The notes: a model not told the origin generated them from the sequence alone. Positions 54,363 through 64,000 are shown, counted from the stretch's first letter. The stretch: DNA of 64,000 nt from Lolliginicoccus suaedae (GCF_008312885.1 NZ_VSSO01000001.1:1054001-1118000), one strand, 5' to 3'. Made by a program: numbers and translations.

Positions 54363-54860
54363 CTAGACCTGTTGACCGTCAACTTCGACGACTAACGCGG
54401 CAAACGCGCGCCTGCTCACTGCGACACGCACATCCCAGCGGGGCCCGGGAACCGACAGCTCCAGCACTGATTCACGGCCTGGTCCGGCGATTCCCACGAA
54501 CGCCGTGCCCACCGGCTTGCCTTCCTGCTCGTCCGGGCCCGCCACCCCGGTCAGTCCCAGGCCCCAGTCCGCGCCGAGCAGCTTCCTCGCTCCGCGCGCG
54601 AGCTCGATGGCTGTCTCCGCGGAGACAGCACCATGCTGGGCCAAGGTCTCCTCGGCGACGCCTGCCAGCGAGGCCTTCGCTTCCGTCGCATACACGACCA
54701 GCCCGCCGCGCATCACTTCGCTCGCGCCGGGCATTCCCCCGATAGCCGCGCTCGCCATGCCCGCGGTCAGGGATTCGGCGATGGCCACGGTCTGGCGCCG
54801 CGCAAGGAGGGCGGACACAAGGGCTTCCGGCTCGGTGGCGGAGACCAGTGGATCGCCCAT
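54363..54860 (-). CDS. cinA: Nicotinamide-nucleotide amidase, CinA C-terminal domain
   Basis: 165 residues, only the C-terminal (PncC-like) domain of CinA; the N-terminal MoaB-like domain is absent. It hydrolyses nicotinamide mononucleotide in pyridine-nucleotide recycling in organisms that have the enzyme form. Motifs: VAIAESLTAGMASAAIGGMPGASEVMRGGLVVYATEAK and GLTGVAGPDEQEGKPVGTAF. ATG 54860 lies one base after the pgsA stop; upstream in-frame ATGs (54890, 54926) fall within pgsA. Located between pgsA and clgR as in mycobacteria. Confidence 0.92.
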   Translation of the reverse strand: MGDPLVSATEPEALVSALLARRQTVAIAESLTAGMASAAIGGMPGASEVMRGGLVVYATEAKASLAGVAEETLAQHGAVSAETAIELARGARKLLGADWGLGLTGVAGPDEQEGKPVGTAFVGIAGPGRESVLELSVPGPRWDVRVAVSRRAFAALVVEVDGQQV

Positions 54861-54861
54861 G

Positions 54862-55485
54862 TCAGCGGCCAGATTGGCTGGCGATTCCATCGCGCCGCAG
54901 GCGCAGTGCCTGGACGACGTAGTCAAGGCCCGTGGCCACAGTGACGATGACCGCGGCGGCCATCAGAATCGCGCTGATCGGGAACACCCAGCCCGGCAGC
55001 GGGAATATGAAGAAGCAGATCGCGACGATCTGGATGACCGTCTTGAGCTTGCCGCCACGACCGGCCGGCATCACGCCATGCCGGATCACCCAGAACCGCA
55101 GCACGGTGATGCCGAGCTCGCGGAACAGGATGATGCCGGTGATCCACCAGCTGAGGTCGCCGAGGATCGACAGTCCGATCAGGGCACCGCCCATCAATGC
55201 CTTGTCAGCGATCGGGTCCGCGATCTTGCCGAAATCAGTGATGAGCCCATGCTTGCGCGCCAGGTGACCGTCGTAGCGGTCGGTGACTGCGGCGAGGATG
55301 AACAACGCGCCCGCGGTGATGCGCCACATGGTGGACTCACCGTCCTCGATGAGCAGCGCGACAAGGAACACCGGAACGATCAGGATCCTCAGCACGGTCA
55401 ACACGTTGGCCACGTTGAGCACGGGCACGGGCTCGGTCACGCCATCGGCGTGCCCGGGGATTCCTCGATCGTCACTGTTCGCCAC
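54862..55485 (-). CDS. pgsA: CDP-diacylglycerol-glycerol-3-phosphate 3-phosphatidyltransferase
   Basis: 207 residues, six membrane segments. The CDP-alcohol phosphatidyltransferase signature D-G-x2-A-R-x8-G-x3-D-x3-D is exact: DGHLARKHGLITDFGKIADPIAD. Catalyses the committed step to phosphatidylglycerol and cardiolipin. The N-terminal 20 residues are soluble. GTG 55485 is the start; the divergent argA begins 43 bases away. Followed at once by cinA. Confidence 0.93.
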   Translation of the reverse strand: MANSDDRGIPGHADGVTEPVPVLNVANVLTVLRILIVPVFLVALLIEDGESTMWRITAGALFILAAVTDRYDGHLARKHGLITDFGKIADPIADKALMGGALIGLSILGDLSWWITGIILFRELGITVLRFWVIRHGVMPAGRGGKLKTVIQIVAICFFIFPLPGWVFPISAILMAAAVIVTVATGLDYVVQALRLRRDGIASQSGR

Positions 55486-55527
55486 CTGTCCAGACTATCT
55501 GGCCGGGTTCCGGTTAGTCTTGCCGAC

Positions 55528-56064
55528 ATGACAAATCACGGCGGCGCGGACCCGGCGCCGACGGCGAGCACCGGGATGCTGGTGCGGCGCGCCCGCACCG
55601 CGGACGTGCCCGCGATCAAGTCGCTGGTCGATTTCTATGCCCCCAAGATCCTGCTGGAGAAGAACCTCGTCACGCTGTACGAGTCGATCCAGGAGTTCTG
55701 GGTGGCCGAGCACAATGGCTCGATCATCGCGTGCGGCGCCCTGCACGTCCTGTGGTCCGACCTCGGCGAGGTGCGCACCGTCGCTGTCGACCCGCGCTAC
55801 AAGGGCCACGGCGCGGGCCATGCGGTGGTGGCACAGCTGATCGAGATTGCCCGTGACCTCGGGCTCAAGCGCGTGTTCGTGCTCACCTTCGAGGTCCAGT
55901 TCTTCGCTCGCCACGGCTTCCGCGAGATCAGTGGCACACCCGTCTCCTCCGACGTGTTCAGCGAGATGCGGCGGTCGTACGATACTGGCGTCGCGGAGTT
56001 CCTCGATCTCAGCTACGCCAAGCCCAACACTCTCGGCAACACCCGCATGCTGCTCACCTTGTGA
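55528..56064 (+). CDS. argA: Amino-acid N-acetyltransferase (ArgA, Rv2747-type)
   Basis: 178 residues. GNAT that acetylates L-glutamate, the first step of arginine synthesis. Motifs: VRRARTADVPAIKSLVDFYA, the substrate loop KILLEKNLVTLYESIQEFWVAE, ALHVLWSDLGEVRTVAVDP, the acetyl-CoA loop YKGHGAGHAVV, and FEVQFFARHGFREI, all close to my memory of M. tuberculosis Rv2747. It is a short single-domain ArgA, unlike the two-domain kinase-like enterobacterial protein. ATG 55528 is divergent from pgsA. Confidence 0.93.
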   Translation: MTNHGGADPAPTASTGMLVRRARTADVPAIKSLVDFYAPKILLEKNLVTLYESIQEFWVAEHNGSIIACGALHVLWSDLGEVRTVAVDPRYKGHGAGHAVVAQLIEIARDLGLKRVFVLTFEVQFFARHGFREISGTPVSSDVFSEMRRSYDTGVAEFLDLSYAKPNTLGNTRMLLTL

Positions 56065-56129
56065 GCCCCGCCCCTGGATAGTGATGCCAGGCCCCACGAA
56101 GGCCAGGCCCCACGAAAGGAACAGCACGA

Positions 56130-56420
56130 ATGGATCTGCTCGCGATTCGCTACCGGTACGAGCCCTCGGAGTCCACGCGGCGCGACGAGCACCGGCCGGC
56201 CCACCGGGAGTGGCTGCGCGGCCAGCTCGCGGACGGCGTAGTGGTCTCGGCGGGCGCTTTCGGTGATGGGAGCGGCGCGTTGATCCTGCTGGACTCTGGG
56301 CGCGCGGGCGGGATCGAGGGCGCTCGCGCGCTGCTCGGGAGCGATCCCTTCGTCGCACAGGATCTCGCCCACGGCATCGAGGTGACCGCGTGGTCACCGG
56401 TGATGGGGGCATTCAGCTGA
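56130..56420 (+). CDS. YciI family protein
   Basis: 96 residues. Ferredoxin-like YciI fold: LLAIRYRYEPSESTRRDEHRPAHREWLRGQL, then VVSAGAFGDGSGALILL and DPFVAQDLAHGIEVTAWSPV. The His-Asp residues (HR...DPFV) sit where a YciI active site is proposed. Enzymatic role not known. GAAAGGAACAGCACGA precedes ATG 56130. It follows argA in the same direction and converges on terC. The 151 bases to terC contain a small perfect hairpin GTGCG-GTTT-CGCAC at 56434-56447. Confidence 0.88.
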   Translation: MDLLAIRYRYEPSESTRRDEHRPAHREWLRGQLADGVVVSAGAFGDGSGALILLDSGRAGGIEGARALLGSDPFVAQDLAHGIEVTAWSPVMGAFS

Positions 56421-56571
56421 ACGGGGCAGTTCTGTGCGGTTTCGCACCCCCGCACGGCTTCGAAAAGGTGCAAAACGTAACACTTCCGAACTGGCCCCAA
56501 GCAGCTAGTCCCCAGCGCCGCGAACCGGGGCCGAAGCCGCGGCGAGCGCGCTGCAACCCAGCCTGAGCAGC

Positions 56572-57663
56572 CTAGGTCCGGTCGTCCTCGGACGAGCGCT
56601 CCCGCGCCGATTCGACAGCAGCGCGGTCCTCCGCTGCTCGCTCCTCGGTCGCTCTCTCCTCGGCAGCGTTCTCCTCGTCGAGCTCGATCTTCTCGTGACG
56701 GGTCTTGACCAGGCTCGCGACAGTGACGATGACAAGCACCGAGACGATGATCAGCATGGATAGGCCCGTGGAGATTTCCGGCACAGCGACGTGCTCGCCA
56801 CCGTTGATGAACCCAAGCTCGTTCTCATGGAGCGCGTGGAGGATCAGCTTGACGCCGATGAAGCCGAGAATGATCGACAGGCCGTGCGAGAGGTAGACGA
56901 GCCGCTCGAGCAGGCCGCCGATGAGGAAGAACAGTTGCCGCAGGCCCATCAGCGCGAAGGCGTTGGCGGTGAAGACGATGTAGGGCTCGCGGGTGAGGCC
57001 ATAGATCGCGGGGATCGAGTCGAGCGCGAAGAGCAGGTCGGTGAGGCCGATGACGACGAGGGCGAGAGCGAGCGGGGTGAGCACGCGCTTGCCGTCGATC
57101 TTGGTGATGATTCGGTCGCCGTCGTAGGTCTCGGTGGTGGGAAGGACCTTGCGGGCGAACTGGATGATCTTGGATTCCTTCTGCTCCGCGCTCTCGTGCC
57201 CGCCGGACATCGCGTCCTGGAGGAGCTTGAACGCCGTGTAGAGCAGGAAGATCCCGAACAGGTAGAACACCCAGCTGAAGGTGTTGATCGCCGCCGCGCC
57301 CGCGGCGATGAAGATGCCGCGCATGACCAGTGCCATCGCGATACCGATCAGCAGGACCTTCTGCTGGTACTCGCGAGGTATGGAGAACGCGGCCATGATG
57401 ACGACGAAGATGAACAGGTTATCGACCGACAGGGCCTTCTCGGTGATGAAGCCCGCGAAGTACTCGCCGCCGTACCGGGTGCCCCACACTCCCATGACCA
57501 CGAAGCCGAAGATGATGGCGAATCCGATATAGATGGCCGACCACATCCCGGATTCGCGCAGCGTCGGCGCGTGCGGGGTCCTGACGTGGGAGTAGAAGTC
57601 GAACACGAACAGCGCGATGATCACGCCGATCGTCACGAGCCAGATCCACATGGGGACATTCAT
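56572..57663 (-). CDS. TerC-family membrane protein, manganese-related
   Basis: 363 residues, eight to nine membrane segments. TerC hallmarks: FITEKALSVDNLFIFVVIMAAF, LDSIPAIYG and FALMGLRQLFFLIGGLLERLVYLSHGLSIILGFIGVKL. The intracellular C-terminus is 45 residues of Glu/Arg repeats. TerC/Alx proteins export Mn(II) (E. coli Alx, Bacillus homologues) or assist metalation of exoenzymes. ATG 57663 lies ten bases after GGAGG; a TTG at 57672 is unlikely. A candidate yybP-ykoY (Mn) riboswitch lies in the leader at 57697-57797, which is the usual control of this family. Confidence 0.93.
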   Translation of the reverse strand: MNVPMWIWLVTIGVIIALFVFDFYSHVRTPHAPTLRESGMWSAIYIGFAIIFGFVVMGVWGTRYGGEYFAGFITEKALSVDNLFIFVVIMAAFSIPREYQQKVLLIGIAMALVMRGIFIAAGAAAINTFSWVFYLFGIFLLYTAFKLLQDAMSGGHESAEQKESKIIQFARKVLPTTETYDGDRIITKIDGKRVLTPLALALVVIGLTDLLFALDSIPAIYGLTREPYIVFTANAFALMGLRQLFFLIGGLLERLVYLSHGLSIILGFIGVKLILHALHENELGFINGGEHVAVPEISTGLSMLIIVSVLVIVTVASLVKTRHEKIELDEENAAEERATEERAAEDRAAVESARERSSEDDRT

Positions 57664-57696
57664 CAGTGCCAAACCTCCGGGTCACAGGACGGAACT

Positions 57697-57797
57697 CCGG
57701 AGGTCTCTCCCATTAGCATGATCAGCTAACCAATGGCACCGGACTGCTCTCGCGGTCGTGATGACGACACCATCGTTCTCGGGATACTCCCCTTCGG
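57697..57797 (-). promoter_or_regulatory. yybP-ykoY manganese riboswitch of terC
   Basis: The minus-strand leader contains the two conserved blocks: AAGGGGAGTA near the 5' end (57795-57785) and GAGAGACC near the 3' end. They close on P1, CCGAAGG (57797-57791) with CCTCCGG (57703-57697), one A-C mismatch. Between them TTAGC-TGATCAT-GCTAA makes a hairpin next to GAGAGACC. The 3' P1 strand CCUCCGG is also an exact complement of the terC Shine-Dalgarno CCGGAGG (57680-57674), suggesting that Mn binding frees it. Confidence 0.75.
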
Positions 57798-57809
57798 TGC
57801 CCTCATTAA

Positions 57810-57844
57810 ACCATCCCTGGACGCTCGCGGCATCCAGGGATGGT
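57810..57844 (-). terminator. Terminator after ftsK
   Basis: A perfect 12-bp stem ACCATCCCTGGA/TCCAGGGATGGT with an 11-base loop, followed on the minus strand by TTAATGA. It lies 23 bases after the ftsK stop and separates ftsK from the terC leader. Confidence 0.8.
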
Positions 57845-57866
57845 CGACGACACACCTCTACGAGGC

Positions 57867-60641
57867 CTAGGTCACGCTCTCGGCACCATTGCGGACAGCC
57901 TCGAGCACGGATTCGAGATCGTCGGACTTGACGAGCACATCGCGCGCCTTGGAGCCCTCGCTCGGTCCGACGATGCCGCGGGTCTCCATCAGGTCCATCA
58001 ACCGACCGGCCTTGGCGAACCCGACGCGCAGCTTGCGCTGCAGCATCGACGTGGAGCCGAACTGGCTGCTCACCACGAGCTCGATGGCGGAGAGCAGGTG
58101 ATCGAGGTCGTCACCGACATCGGAGTCGATATCCTTCTTGTCGCCCGGCTTGGCGGTGGTGACGCCCTCCTGGTAGTCGGGCTCGCCCTGCTTCTTCGCG
58201 TACTCGACGATCCGCTGGATCTCCTCGTCGGTGACGAACGCGCCCTGCAACCGGGTGGGCTTGCCCGCGCCCATCGGCAGGTACAGGCCATCGCCCATGC
58301 CGATGAGCTTCTCGGCGCCCGGCTGGTCGAGGATGACGCGCGAGTCCGTCAGCGAGGAGGTGGCGAACGCGAGCCGGGAGGGCACGTTCGTCTTGATCAG
58401 GCCGGTGACCACGTCGACCGAGGGCCGCTGCGTGGCGAGCACGAGGTGGATGCCTGCCGCGCGCGCCTTCTGCGTGATGCGCACGATCGCTTCCTCGACC
58501 TCGCGCGGGGCGGTCATCATGAGGTCGGCGAGCTCGTCGACGATCGCGAGGATGTACGGGTAGGGGCGGTACTCCCGCTCGCTGCCGGGCGGGGTCTTGA
58601 TCTCGCCCGAGCGCACCTTGTCATTGAAGTCATCGATGTGCCGCACGCGGCTGGCCTGCATGTCCTGGTAGCGCTGCTCCATCTCCTCGACGAGCCAGGC
58701 GAGCGCGGACGCTGCCTTCTTCGGCTGGGTGATGATGGGCGTGATCAGGTGCGGGATGCCCTCGTACGGGGTGAGCTCGACCATCTTGGGGTCGATGAGG
58801 ATCATCCGCACCTCGTCCGGGGTGCAGCGCGCGAGCAGCGAGACGAGCATCGAGTTGACGAAGCTCGACTTGCCGGACCCCGTGGAGCCCGCGACGAGCA
58901 TGTGCGGCATCTTCGACAGGTTCGCGGCGACGAACTCGCCCTCGATGTCCTTGCCAAGCCCGATGACGAGCGGGTGGTGATCCCGGCGCGTCGAGGGAGC
59001 GGCCAGGACATCGGCCAGTCGCACCATCTCGCGGTCGGTGTTGGGCACCTCGATGCCCACGGCCGACTTGCCAGGGATGGGCGCGAGCAGCCGCACGTTG
59101 TCGGTGGCGACTGCGTAGGCGATGTTGCGGGCGAGCTGGGTGATCTTCTCGACCTTCACGCCCGGCCCGAGCTCGACCTCGTAGCGGGTCACGGTCGGGC
59201 CGCGGGTGTACCCGGTGACGGCCGCGTCGATCTTGAACTGCTCGAGAACGTTGGTGATCGCATCGATCATCGCGTCGTTGGCAGGGCCGCCGAGCTTGGG
59301 CGGATCGCCCTGGATGAGCAGCTTGCCGGGGGGCAGCTTGTAGTTGCCCACGGGCTTGCGGTCGACGATCTTGCCCGCGGACTTCTCCGCGCGTGGCGCC
59401 TTGGGCGCGGTCGATGCAGCGCTGGCCGCATCACGGGCCTGGTTGTTGCCGCGCCCGCCGATCGGGAAGCGCAGTTGCAGCCGCCGGTGCTCCTTCTTCG
59501 AGGCCGCCTCGCTACCGGAGGGGCTCTCCGAGGGAGATTCCTCGAGGGGCACCTCATCGAGGGTGTGCTGCGCGGCGTCCGCCTGGTCCTGGTCGCGCTG
59601 CGCGGGAGCAGGCGCTCCATTGATGGGCTCGTCGTTGATGGGCTGCGCGTCGCCCTGGCGCGTGCCGGGCTGGATCGCTTGCGGTCGCTTGCGCGCGGGG
59701 CGCTTGGGCTTGGTGGGCTCATCAGCCTCCGGCGCCGCGGGAGCCGCGTCCCTGCTCGCGGCATCGGCATGCGTGAGCCTTGCTACGACACGGGCGAGAG
59801 CGTCGGCGACCTGGCGCATCGTGGTTCCGGTGAGCAGCAGGATGCCGTAGAGGAGCGCTAGGACGAGCAACGGCGTGGCCAGCCAGACGGTGAGGCCCTC
59901 GGTCAGGGGCCATCCGGCGACATAGCCGAGGATGCCGCCGGCCGCGCGCTGTCCCTCGATGGTGGCGGGGAGGCCGGAGAGGACGTGCCACAGGCCCAGG
60001 GTTCCCGCGCCGACGAGCCCGCTGCCGAGCACGAGGCGTGGCCGTGCTTCGGGATGCGGCTCCGTGCGCATGAGCATGACACCGAGCATCCCGAGGATGA
60101 GCGGGACGAGCGCGGTGGGAGAACCGAAGACCGAGCGGAAGGCCAGGTTGACCCACTCCCCCACCGGGCCGCCGGCGTCGAACCAGACGCTGACCGCGAC
60201 GATGAGCCCGACGGAGATGAGCGCGAGCCCGGCACCATCCCGGCGGTGCGCGGTATCGATGTCGTGAGCCTTGCCCACGGTGCGGGCTGTCGCGCCGACG
60301 CCGCGCGCCGTGAGGGTCCAGGAGGCCGCGATGCCCTTGCCGAGGAGGCTGGCGATCGAGGGGCCGGTGCTCGCGCGGCGGGCCGGGGCGCGACCCTTGC
60401 GCTGGCGGCTTGCTCCCGTCCGGCCGGAGCCTCCGGCGTGGGTACGAGCGCGGGTGGACCGTGTCGCTGAGGAGCGAGACGAGGAGGACCGTGTCGCTGC
60501 GGAACGGGTTGCGGTGGACCGGGAGGCGGAAGCCTTCGCCCCGGTCGAGCCGCTGCGGGCAGGGCTACCTGATGCGCGCGTTCCAGCACCGCGTGCAGTC
60601 GACTGCGTGCGGGTGGAACGGGCTTGAGTCCTGGCTGGCAT
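57867..60641 (-). CDS. ftsK: DNA translocase FtsK/SpoIIIE
   Basis: 924 residues. A Ser/Arg/Thr/Ala-rich basic N-terminus of about 100 residues, four membrane segments (residues about 140-300, e.g. ALVPLILGMLGVMLM), an acidic/Pro linker, and the motor: Walker A VAGSTGSGKSSFVNSM, MILIDPKMVELTPYEGIPHLITP, ILAIVDELADLMM and ATQRPSVDVVTGLIKTN. The C-terminal gamma domain (STSMLQRKLRVGFAKAGRLMDLMETRGIVG) reads KOPS sites. It moves chromosome DNA through the closing septum. ATG 60641 is selected; upstream codons have no conserved sequence. The 339 bases to RNase J hold the terminator at 60856 and two short, unconvincing reading frames. Confidence 0.95.
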   Translation of the reverse strand: MPARTQARSTRTQSTARGAGTRASGSPARSGSTGAKASASRSTATRSAATRSSSSRSSATRSTRARTHAGGSGRTGASRQRKGRAPARRASTGPSIASLLGKGIAASWTLTARGVGATARTVGKAHDIDTAHRRDGAGLALISVGLIVAVSVWFDAGGPVGEWVNLAFRSVFGSPTALVPLILGMLGVMLMRTEPHPEARPRLVLGSGLVGAGTLGLWHVLSGLPATIEGQRAAGGILGYVAGWPLTEGLTVWLATPLLVLALLYGILLLTGTTMRQVADALARVVARLTHADAASRDAAPAAPEADEPTKPKRPARKRPQAIQPGTRQGDAQPINDEPINGAPAPAQRDQDQADAAQHTLDEVPLEESPSESPSGSEAASKKEHRRLQLRFPIGGRGNNQARDAASAASTAPKAPRAEKSAGKIVDRKPVGNYKLPPGKLLIQGDPPKLGGPANDAMIDAITNVLEQFKIDAAVTGYTRGPTVTRYEVELGPGVKVEKITQLARNIAYAVATDNVRLLAPIPGKSAVGIEVPNTDREMVRLADVLAAPSTRRDHHPLVIGLGKDIEGEFVAANLSKMPHMLVAGSTGSGKSSFVNSMLVSLLARCTPDEVRMILIDPKMVELTPYEGIPHLITPIITQPKKAASALAWLVEEMEQRYQDMQASRVRHIDDFNDKVRSGEIKTPPGSEREYRPYPYILAIVDELADLMMTAPREVEEAIVRITQKARAAGIHLVLATQRPSVDVVTGLIKTNVPSRLAFATSSLTDSRVILDQPGAEKLIGMGDGLYLPMGAGKPTRLQGAFVTDEEIQRIVEYAKKQGEPDYQEGVTTAKPGDKKDIDSDVGDDLDHLLSAIELVVSSQFGSTSMLQRKLRVGFAKAGRLMDLMETRGIVGPSEGSKARDVLVKSDDLESVLEAVRNGAESVT

Positions 60642-60855
60642 GACTGTCACGTTAGCCGCTTGGCCCCCACGAGGACCATACGCCCCAGCGGTCACAACCA
60701 AGTCGTAATGGTTCTTGTGCGGCATATCACCGGTTCGCGGCACGATAGCCGTTGCGCATCAGCATGATCGAGCGCTCGCTGCGGGCGTGGCACGAGCGCG
60801 TCGTCGCAGCATGGAGGCTCCCCGATGAGGCATCGCTCAAGGCGCCGGAACGAGA

Positions 60856-60894
60856 GCGGGCGCGCATGCTTGTGATTAAGCCATGCGCGCCCGC
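60856..60894 (-). terminator. Terminator of the dapA-RNase J operon
   Basis: Perfect 13-bp stem GCGGGCGCGCATG/CATGCGCGCCCGC, extended by CTT/AAG past a one-base bulge, loop GTGATT. On the minus strand it is followed by TCTCGTTCC, the same tail seen after the hairpin at 1893-1923. It lies about 90 bases after the RNase J stop (60981). The remainder of 60642-60980 shows no gene I can support. Confidence 0.8.
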
Positions 60895-60980
60895 GTCCAG
60901 TGAGTTGCGCGACACCATCGTGACCGTATCGTTAGGCCCTCGAGCATGCTGCCGCGCGTGCCACTACATCTCAGTAGTGG

Positions 60981-62794
60981 CTACCGCTCGACCTCGATGA
61001 CCGTGGGCACGATCATGGGCTTGCGCCGATAGGTCTCGGCGACCCACTTGCCGACTGCGCGGCGCGCGGCCTGGGCGATCCGGTGCGTGTCCGTGACACC
61101 ATCCGCCTCGAGCCGGCGCAGCTCGGATTGCACGCGGCGGACCGCGGCCTCGAACACGTCGGGGTCATCGGAGAAGCCGCGCGCCGAGATCTCGGGACGG
61201 GTGATGACCTTGCCGGTGCGCGGATCGATCGCCACTGTCACGGCGACGAACCCGCCCTCGCTGAGGGTCAGTCGGTCCGCGAGCGTGGGCTCGCCCACAT
61301 CGCCGACCGCGAGGCCATCGACGTAGACGTGTCCGACCGGGTAGCGACCCGTGATCGAGGCGACGCCATCGATGAGATCGACGACCACGCCGTCCTCGAC
61401 GAGCATGACCCGCTCGCGCGGCACGCCCGTGGATTCGGCGAGAGCACCGTTGGCGCGCAGGTGCCGCCATTGCCCGTGCACCGGCATGACATGGCGCGGC
61501 CGCAGCGCGTTGTAGATGAAGAGCAGCTCGCCGGCCGAAGCATGGCCCGAGACATGGATCTTCGCCTCAGCGTTCGTCACGACCTTTGCCCCGCGGTGGG
61601 CGAGGCCATTGATCACCGCGTGCACGGAGGTCTCGTTGCCGGGGATGAGGGAGGCCGCGAGGATGACCGTGTCGTCGGCGCGGATAGTGATACTGCGATG
61701 CTCGCCGCGGGAGATCCGCGACAGCGCGGCCAGCGGCTCGCCCTGCGAGCCGGTGCACACGATCGCCACCTGGTTCTCCGGCAGGCGCGCGGCCTCGTCG
61801 AGATCCACCTCGATGCCTTCTGGCAGGTCGAGGTAGCCGAGGTCCGAGGCGATCTGCATGTTGCGCACCATCGACCGGCCCACGAACACGACCTTGCGGC
61901 CATTCTTGTGCGCCGCATCGATCACGTACTGGATCCGGTGGACGTTGCTGGCGAAGGACGCCACGATGACGCGCTTGGGCGCGCGGGAGATGACGACGTC
62001 GAGCGCGATCCCCACCTCGCGCTCCGGGGTGAGCACGCCTGGGCGCTCGGAGTTCGTGGAGTCGATCATCAGCATGTCCACGCCCTCGTCCCCGAGCCTG
62101 CTGAACCCAGCGAGGTCGGTGAGCCGCCCATCGAGCGGCACCTGGTCGAGCTTGATGTCGCCGGTATGGAGGAACGTGCCCGCCGAGGTCCGGATGCCGA
62201 CCGCGAGCGCGTCGGGAATGGAGTGGTTGACCGCGAAGAACTCGAGATCGAACGGGCCATAGGTGACGCGATCGCCCTCGGCGACCTCGTTGAAGCGCCC
62301 CTTGACCCGATGCTCGCGCAGCTTGGCCGACAGCAGCGCGAGGGTGAATCGCGCGCTGACGATCGGGATGTCCTCGCGCATCTTGAGCAGGAACGGGATC
62401 GCGCCGATGTGGTCCTCGTGGCCGTGCGTGACCACGCACGCGACGACGTCGTCGAGGCGGTCCTCGATCGGCCGGAAATCAGGCAGGATCAGGTCCACGC
62501 CGGGCTGCTGGTCAGCAGGGAAGAGCACACCGCAGTCGATGATGAGCAGCTTGCCCTGGTGCTCGAGAACGGTCATGTTGCGACCGATCTCCTTGATGCC
62601 ACCGAGCCCATAGAAGCGCACGCCGCGTGGCTCGGCGGGCGGTGGCGCGCCAAGCTGGGCGGTGGATGAATCAAACACTATTGGTTCCGTTCGGGTTGGA
62701 TTGGCGCGGGCGCGCGGCGCCGGTGCGACCGGGGGCTCCGGCGGACCGGCCGTGCGCGTCACCCGACGACCGCGGCGGCTGTTCTCGCTAGCCA

Positions 62795-62795
<1 letters not shown>
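60981..62795 (-). CDS. rnj: Ribonuclease J
   Basis: 604 residues. Metallo-beta-lactamase/beta-CASP nuclease with 5' exonuclease and endonuclease activity in RNA maturation and decay. The zinc site VTHGHEDHIGAIPFLLKM (His124, His126, Asp128, His129), HSIPDALAVGI, TGDIKLD, DSTNSERPG, and the beta-CASP motifs SFASNVHRIQ, TGSQGEP, HVSGHASAGEL and RPRHVMPVHGQ are all present. A Pro/Arg-rich 50-residue N-terminus precedes the core (VRFYGLGGIKEIGRNM). ATG 62795 overlaps the dapA stop by one base (TAATG), so the two are cotranslated. A hairpin terminator follows at 60856. Confidence 0.96.
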
Positions 62796-63832
<1,037 letters not shown>

Positions 63833-64000
63833 TCAGCCCTCGGTGACGAACGGGCTCGTCGCGACCTCGCTGCCGTCGAGCAGCGTGCCGATCTCGAAGT
63901 CGCCGAACACGTTGGGCGCGACGCCCTGCAGCTGGCGCAGGCACTCGATCGCGAGCTCGCGGATCTCCACATCGGCATGCTCGGTGGCGCGCATCCCGAT
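63833..64000 (-). CDS. thyX: Flavin-dependent thymidylate synthase, C-terminal end only
   Basis: 55 codons before the TGA (63833-63835); the rest lies past the window edge. The visible C-terminus reads [48 protein letters not shown], close to the C-terminus of M. tuberculosis ThyX, including the conserved LAIECLRQL helix. ThyX makes dTMP with FAD and folate. Its position next to dapA is the mycobacterial arrangement. No active-site residue is inside the window, so the call rests on the tail alone and on synteny. Confidence 0.8.
   Translation of the reverse strand: MGMRATEHADVEIRELAIECLRQLQGVAPNVFGDFEIGTLLDGSEVATSPFVTEG

Noticed and set aside
56421-56571. Family member of the 19300 repeat near 56434-56500
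   Set aside because: Shares GTGC and AAAACG words but the arms do not align well enough to call a repeat.
60752-61000. 82-codon plus-strand frame between ftsK and RNase J
   Set aside because: No ribosome site, no hydrophobic or conserved pattern, contains the terminator hairpin.

Overview
The window is a stretch of core chromosome from a high-GC actinobacterium of the Corynebacteriales (Mycobacteriales). The evidence is gene content and order: sigA, sigB, an ideR/dtxR-type iron regulator directly followed by galE, hrpA, nrdR next to a membrane-protein gene divergent from lexA, hflX, dapF, miaA, miaB, recX-recA, a clgR-pspA-pspM envelope-stress cluster, pgsA, argA, ftsK, RNase J, dapA and thyX. 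From memory this is the backbone shared by Mycobacterium and Corynebacterium. The ideR-galE pair is reminiscent of the corynebacterial side. I cannot name the genus. I see no phage, transposase, CRISPR array, rRNA or tRNA.

Layout. 1-8976: sigA (5' end outside the window), a small zinc-ribbon protein, a DEAH helicase, a YihY membrane protein, three small or enzymatic genes ending in dtd, then sigB behind a SigE/SigH-type promoter. 8980-14847: a GNAT/acyl-CoA-synthetase-like protein acetyltransferase overlapping an AcuC deacetylase, then divergent ideR-galE. 14914-20639: DUF4192, a secreted protein, PAC2, transglutaminase and an alpha/beta hydrolase, with several striking palindromes between genes. 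20711-30168: a DUF3516 Ski2-like helicase with a small membrane protein, the CtpC P-type ATPase with its PacL1 partner, and HrpA. 30194-35232: nrdR, a DivS/ChiZ-position membrane protein, an SOS box, lexA, an anchored beta-propeller-like protein and hflX. 35290-43571: dapF, a MaoC-FabG pair, GrpB, miaA, a dioxygenase-fold protein, DUF349, a membrane protein and miaB. 43917-48155: a TAXI-type TRAP transporter (binding lipoprotein, DUF1850, fused permease). 48152-55485: recX-recA with a LexA box, DUF3046, a glycosyltransferase, a 59-residue membrane protein, pspM, pspA, clgR, cinA and pgsA. 55528-64000: argA, YciI, terC behind a manganese (yybP-ykoY) riboswitch, ftsK, RNase J, dapA and the 3' end of thyX.

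Together the genes cover transcription initiation and stress control (SigA, SigB, LexA, IdeR, NrdR, ClgR), DNA repair (RecA/RecX), RNA turnover and tRNA modification (HrpA, RNase J, MiaA/MiaB, DTD), metal handling (IdeR, CtpC/PacL1, TerC), envelope stress (Psp) and diaminopimelate synthesis (DapA, DapF). Nothing here is a self-contained unknown system. The most interesting signals are regulatory: the Mn riboswitch whose P1 3' strand is exactly complementary to the terC Shine-Dalgarno; a near-perfect 33-bp palindrome before the alpha/beta hydrolase; a double palindrome with DnaA-box-like motifs before DUF4192; and a translationally overlapped acetylase/deacetylase pair. All calls are from reading the sequence and from memory of families; no search was run.
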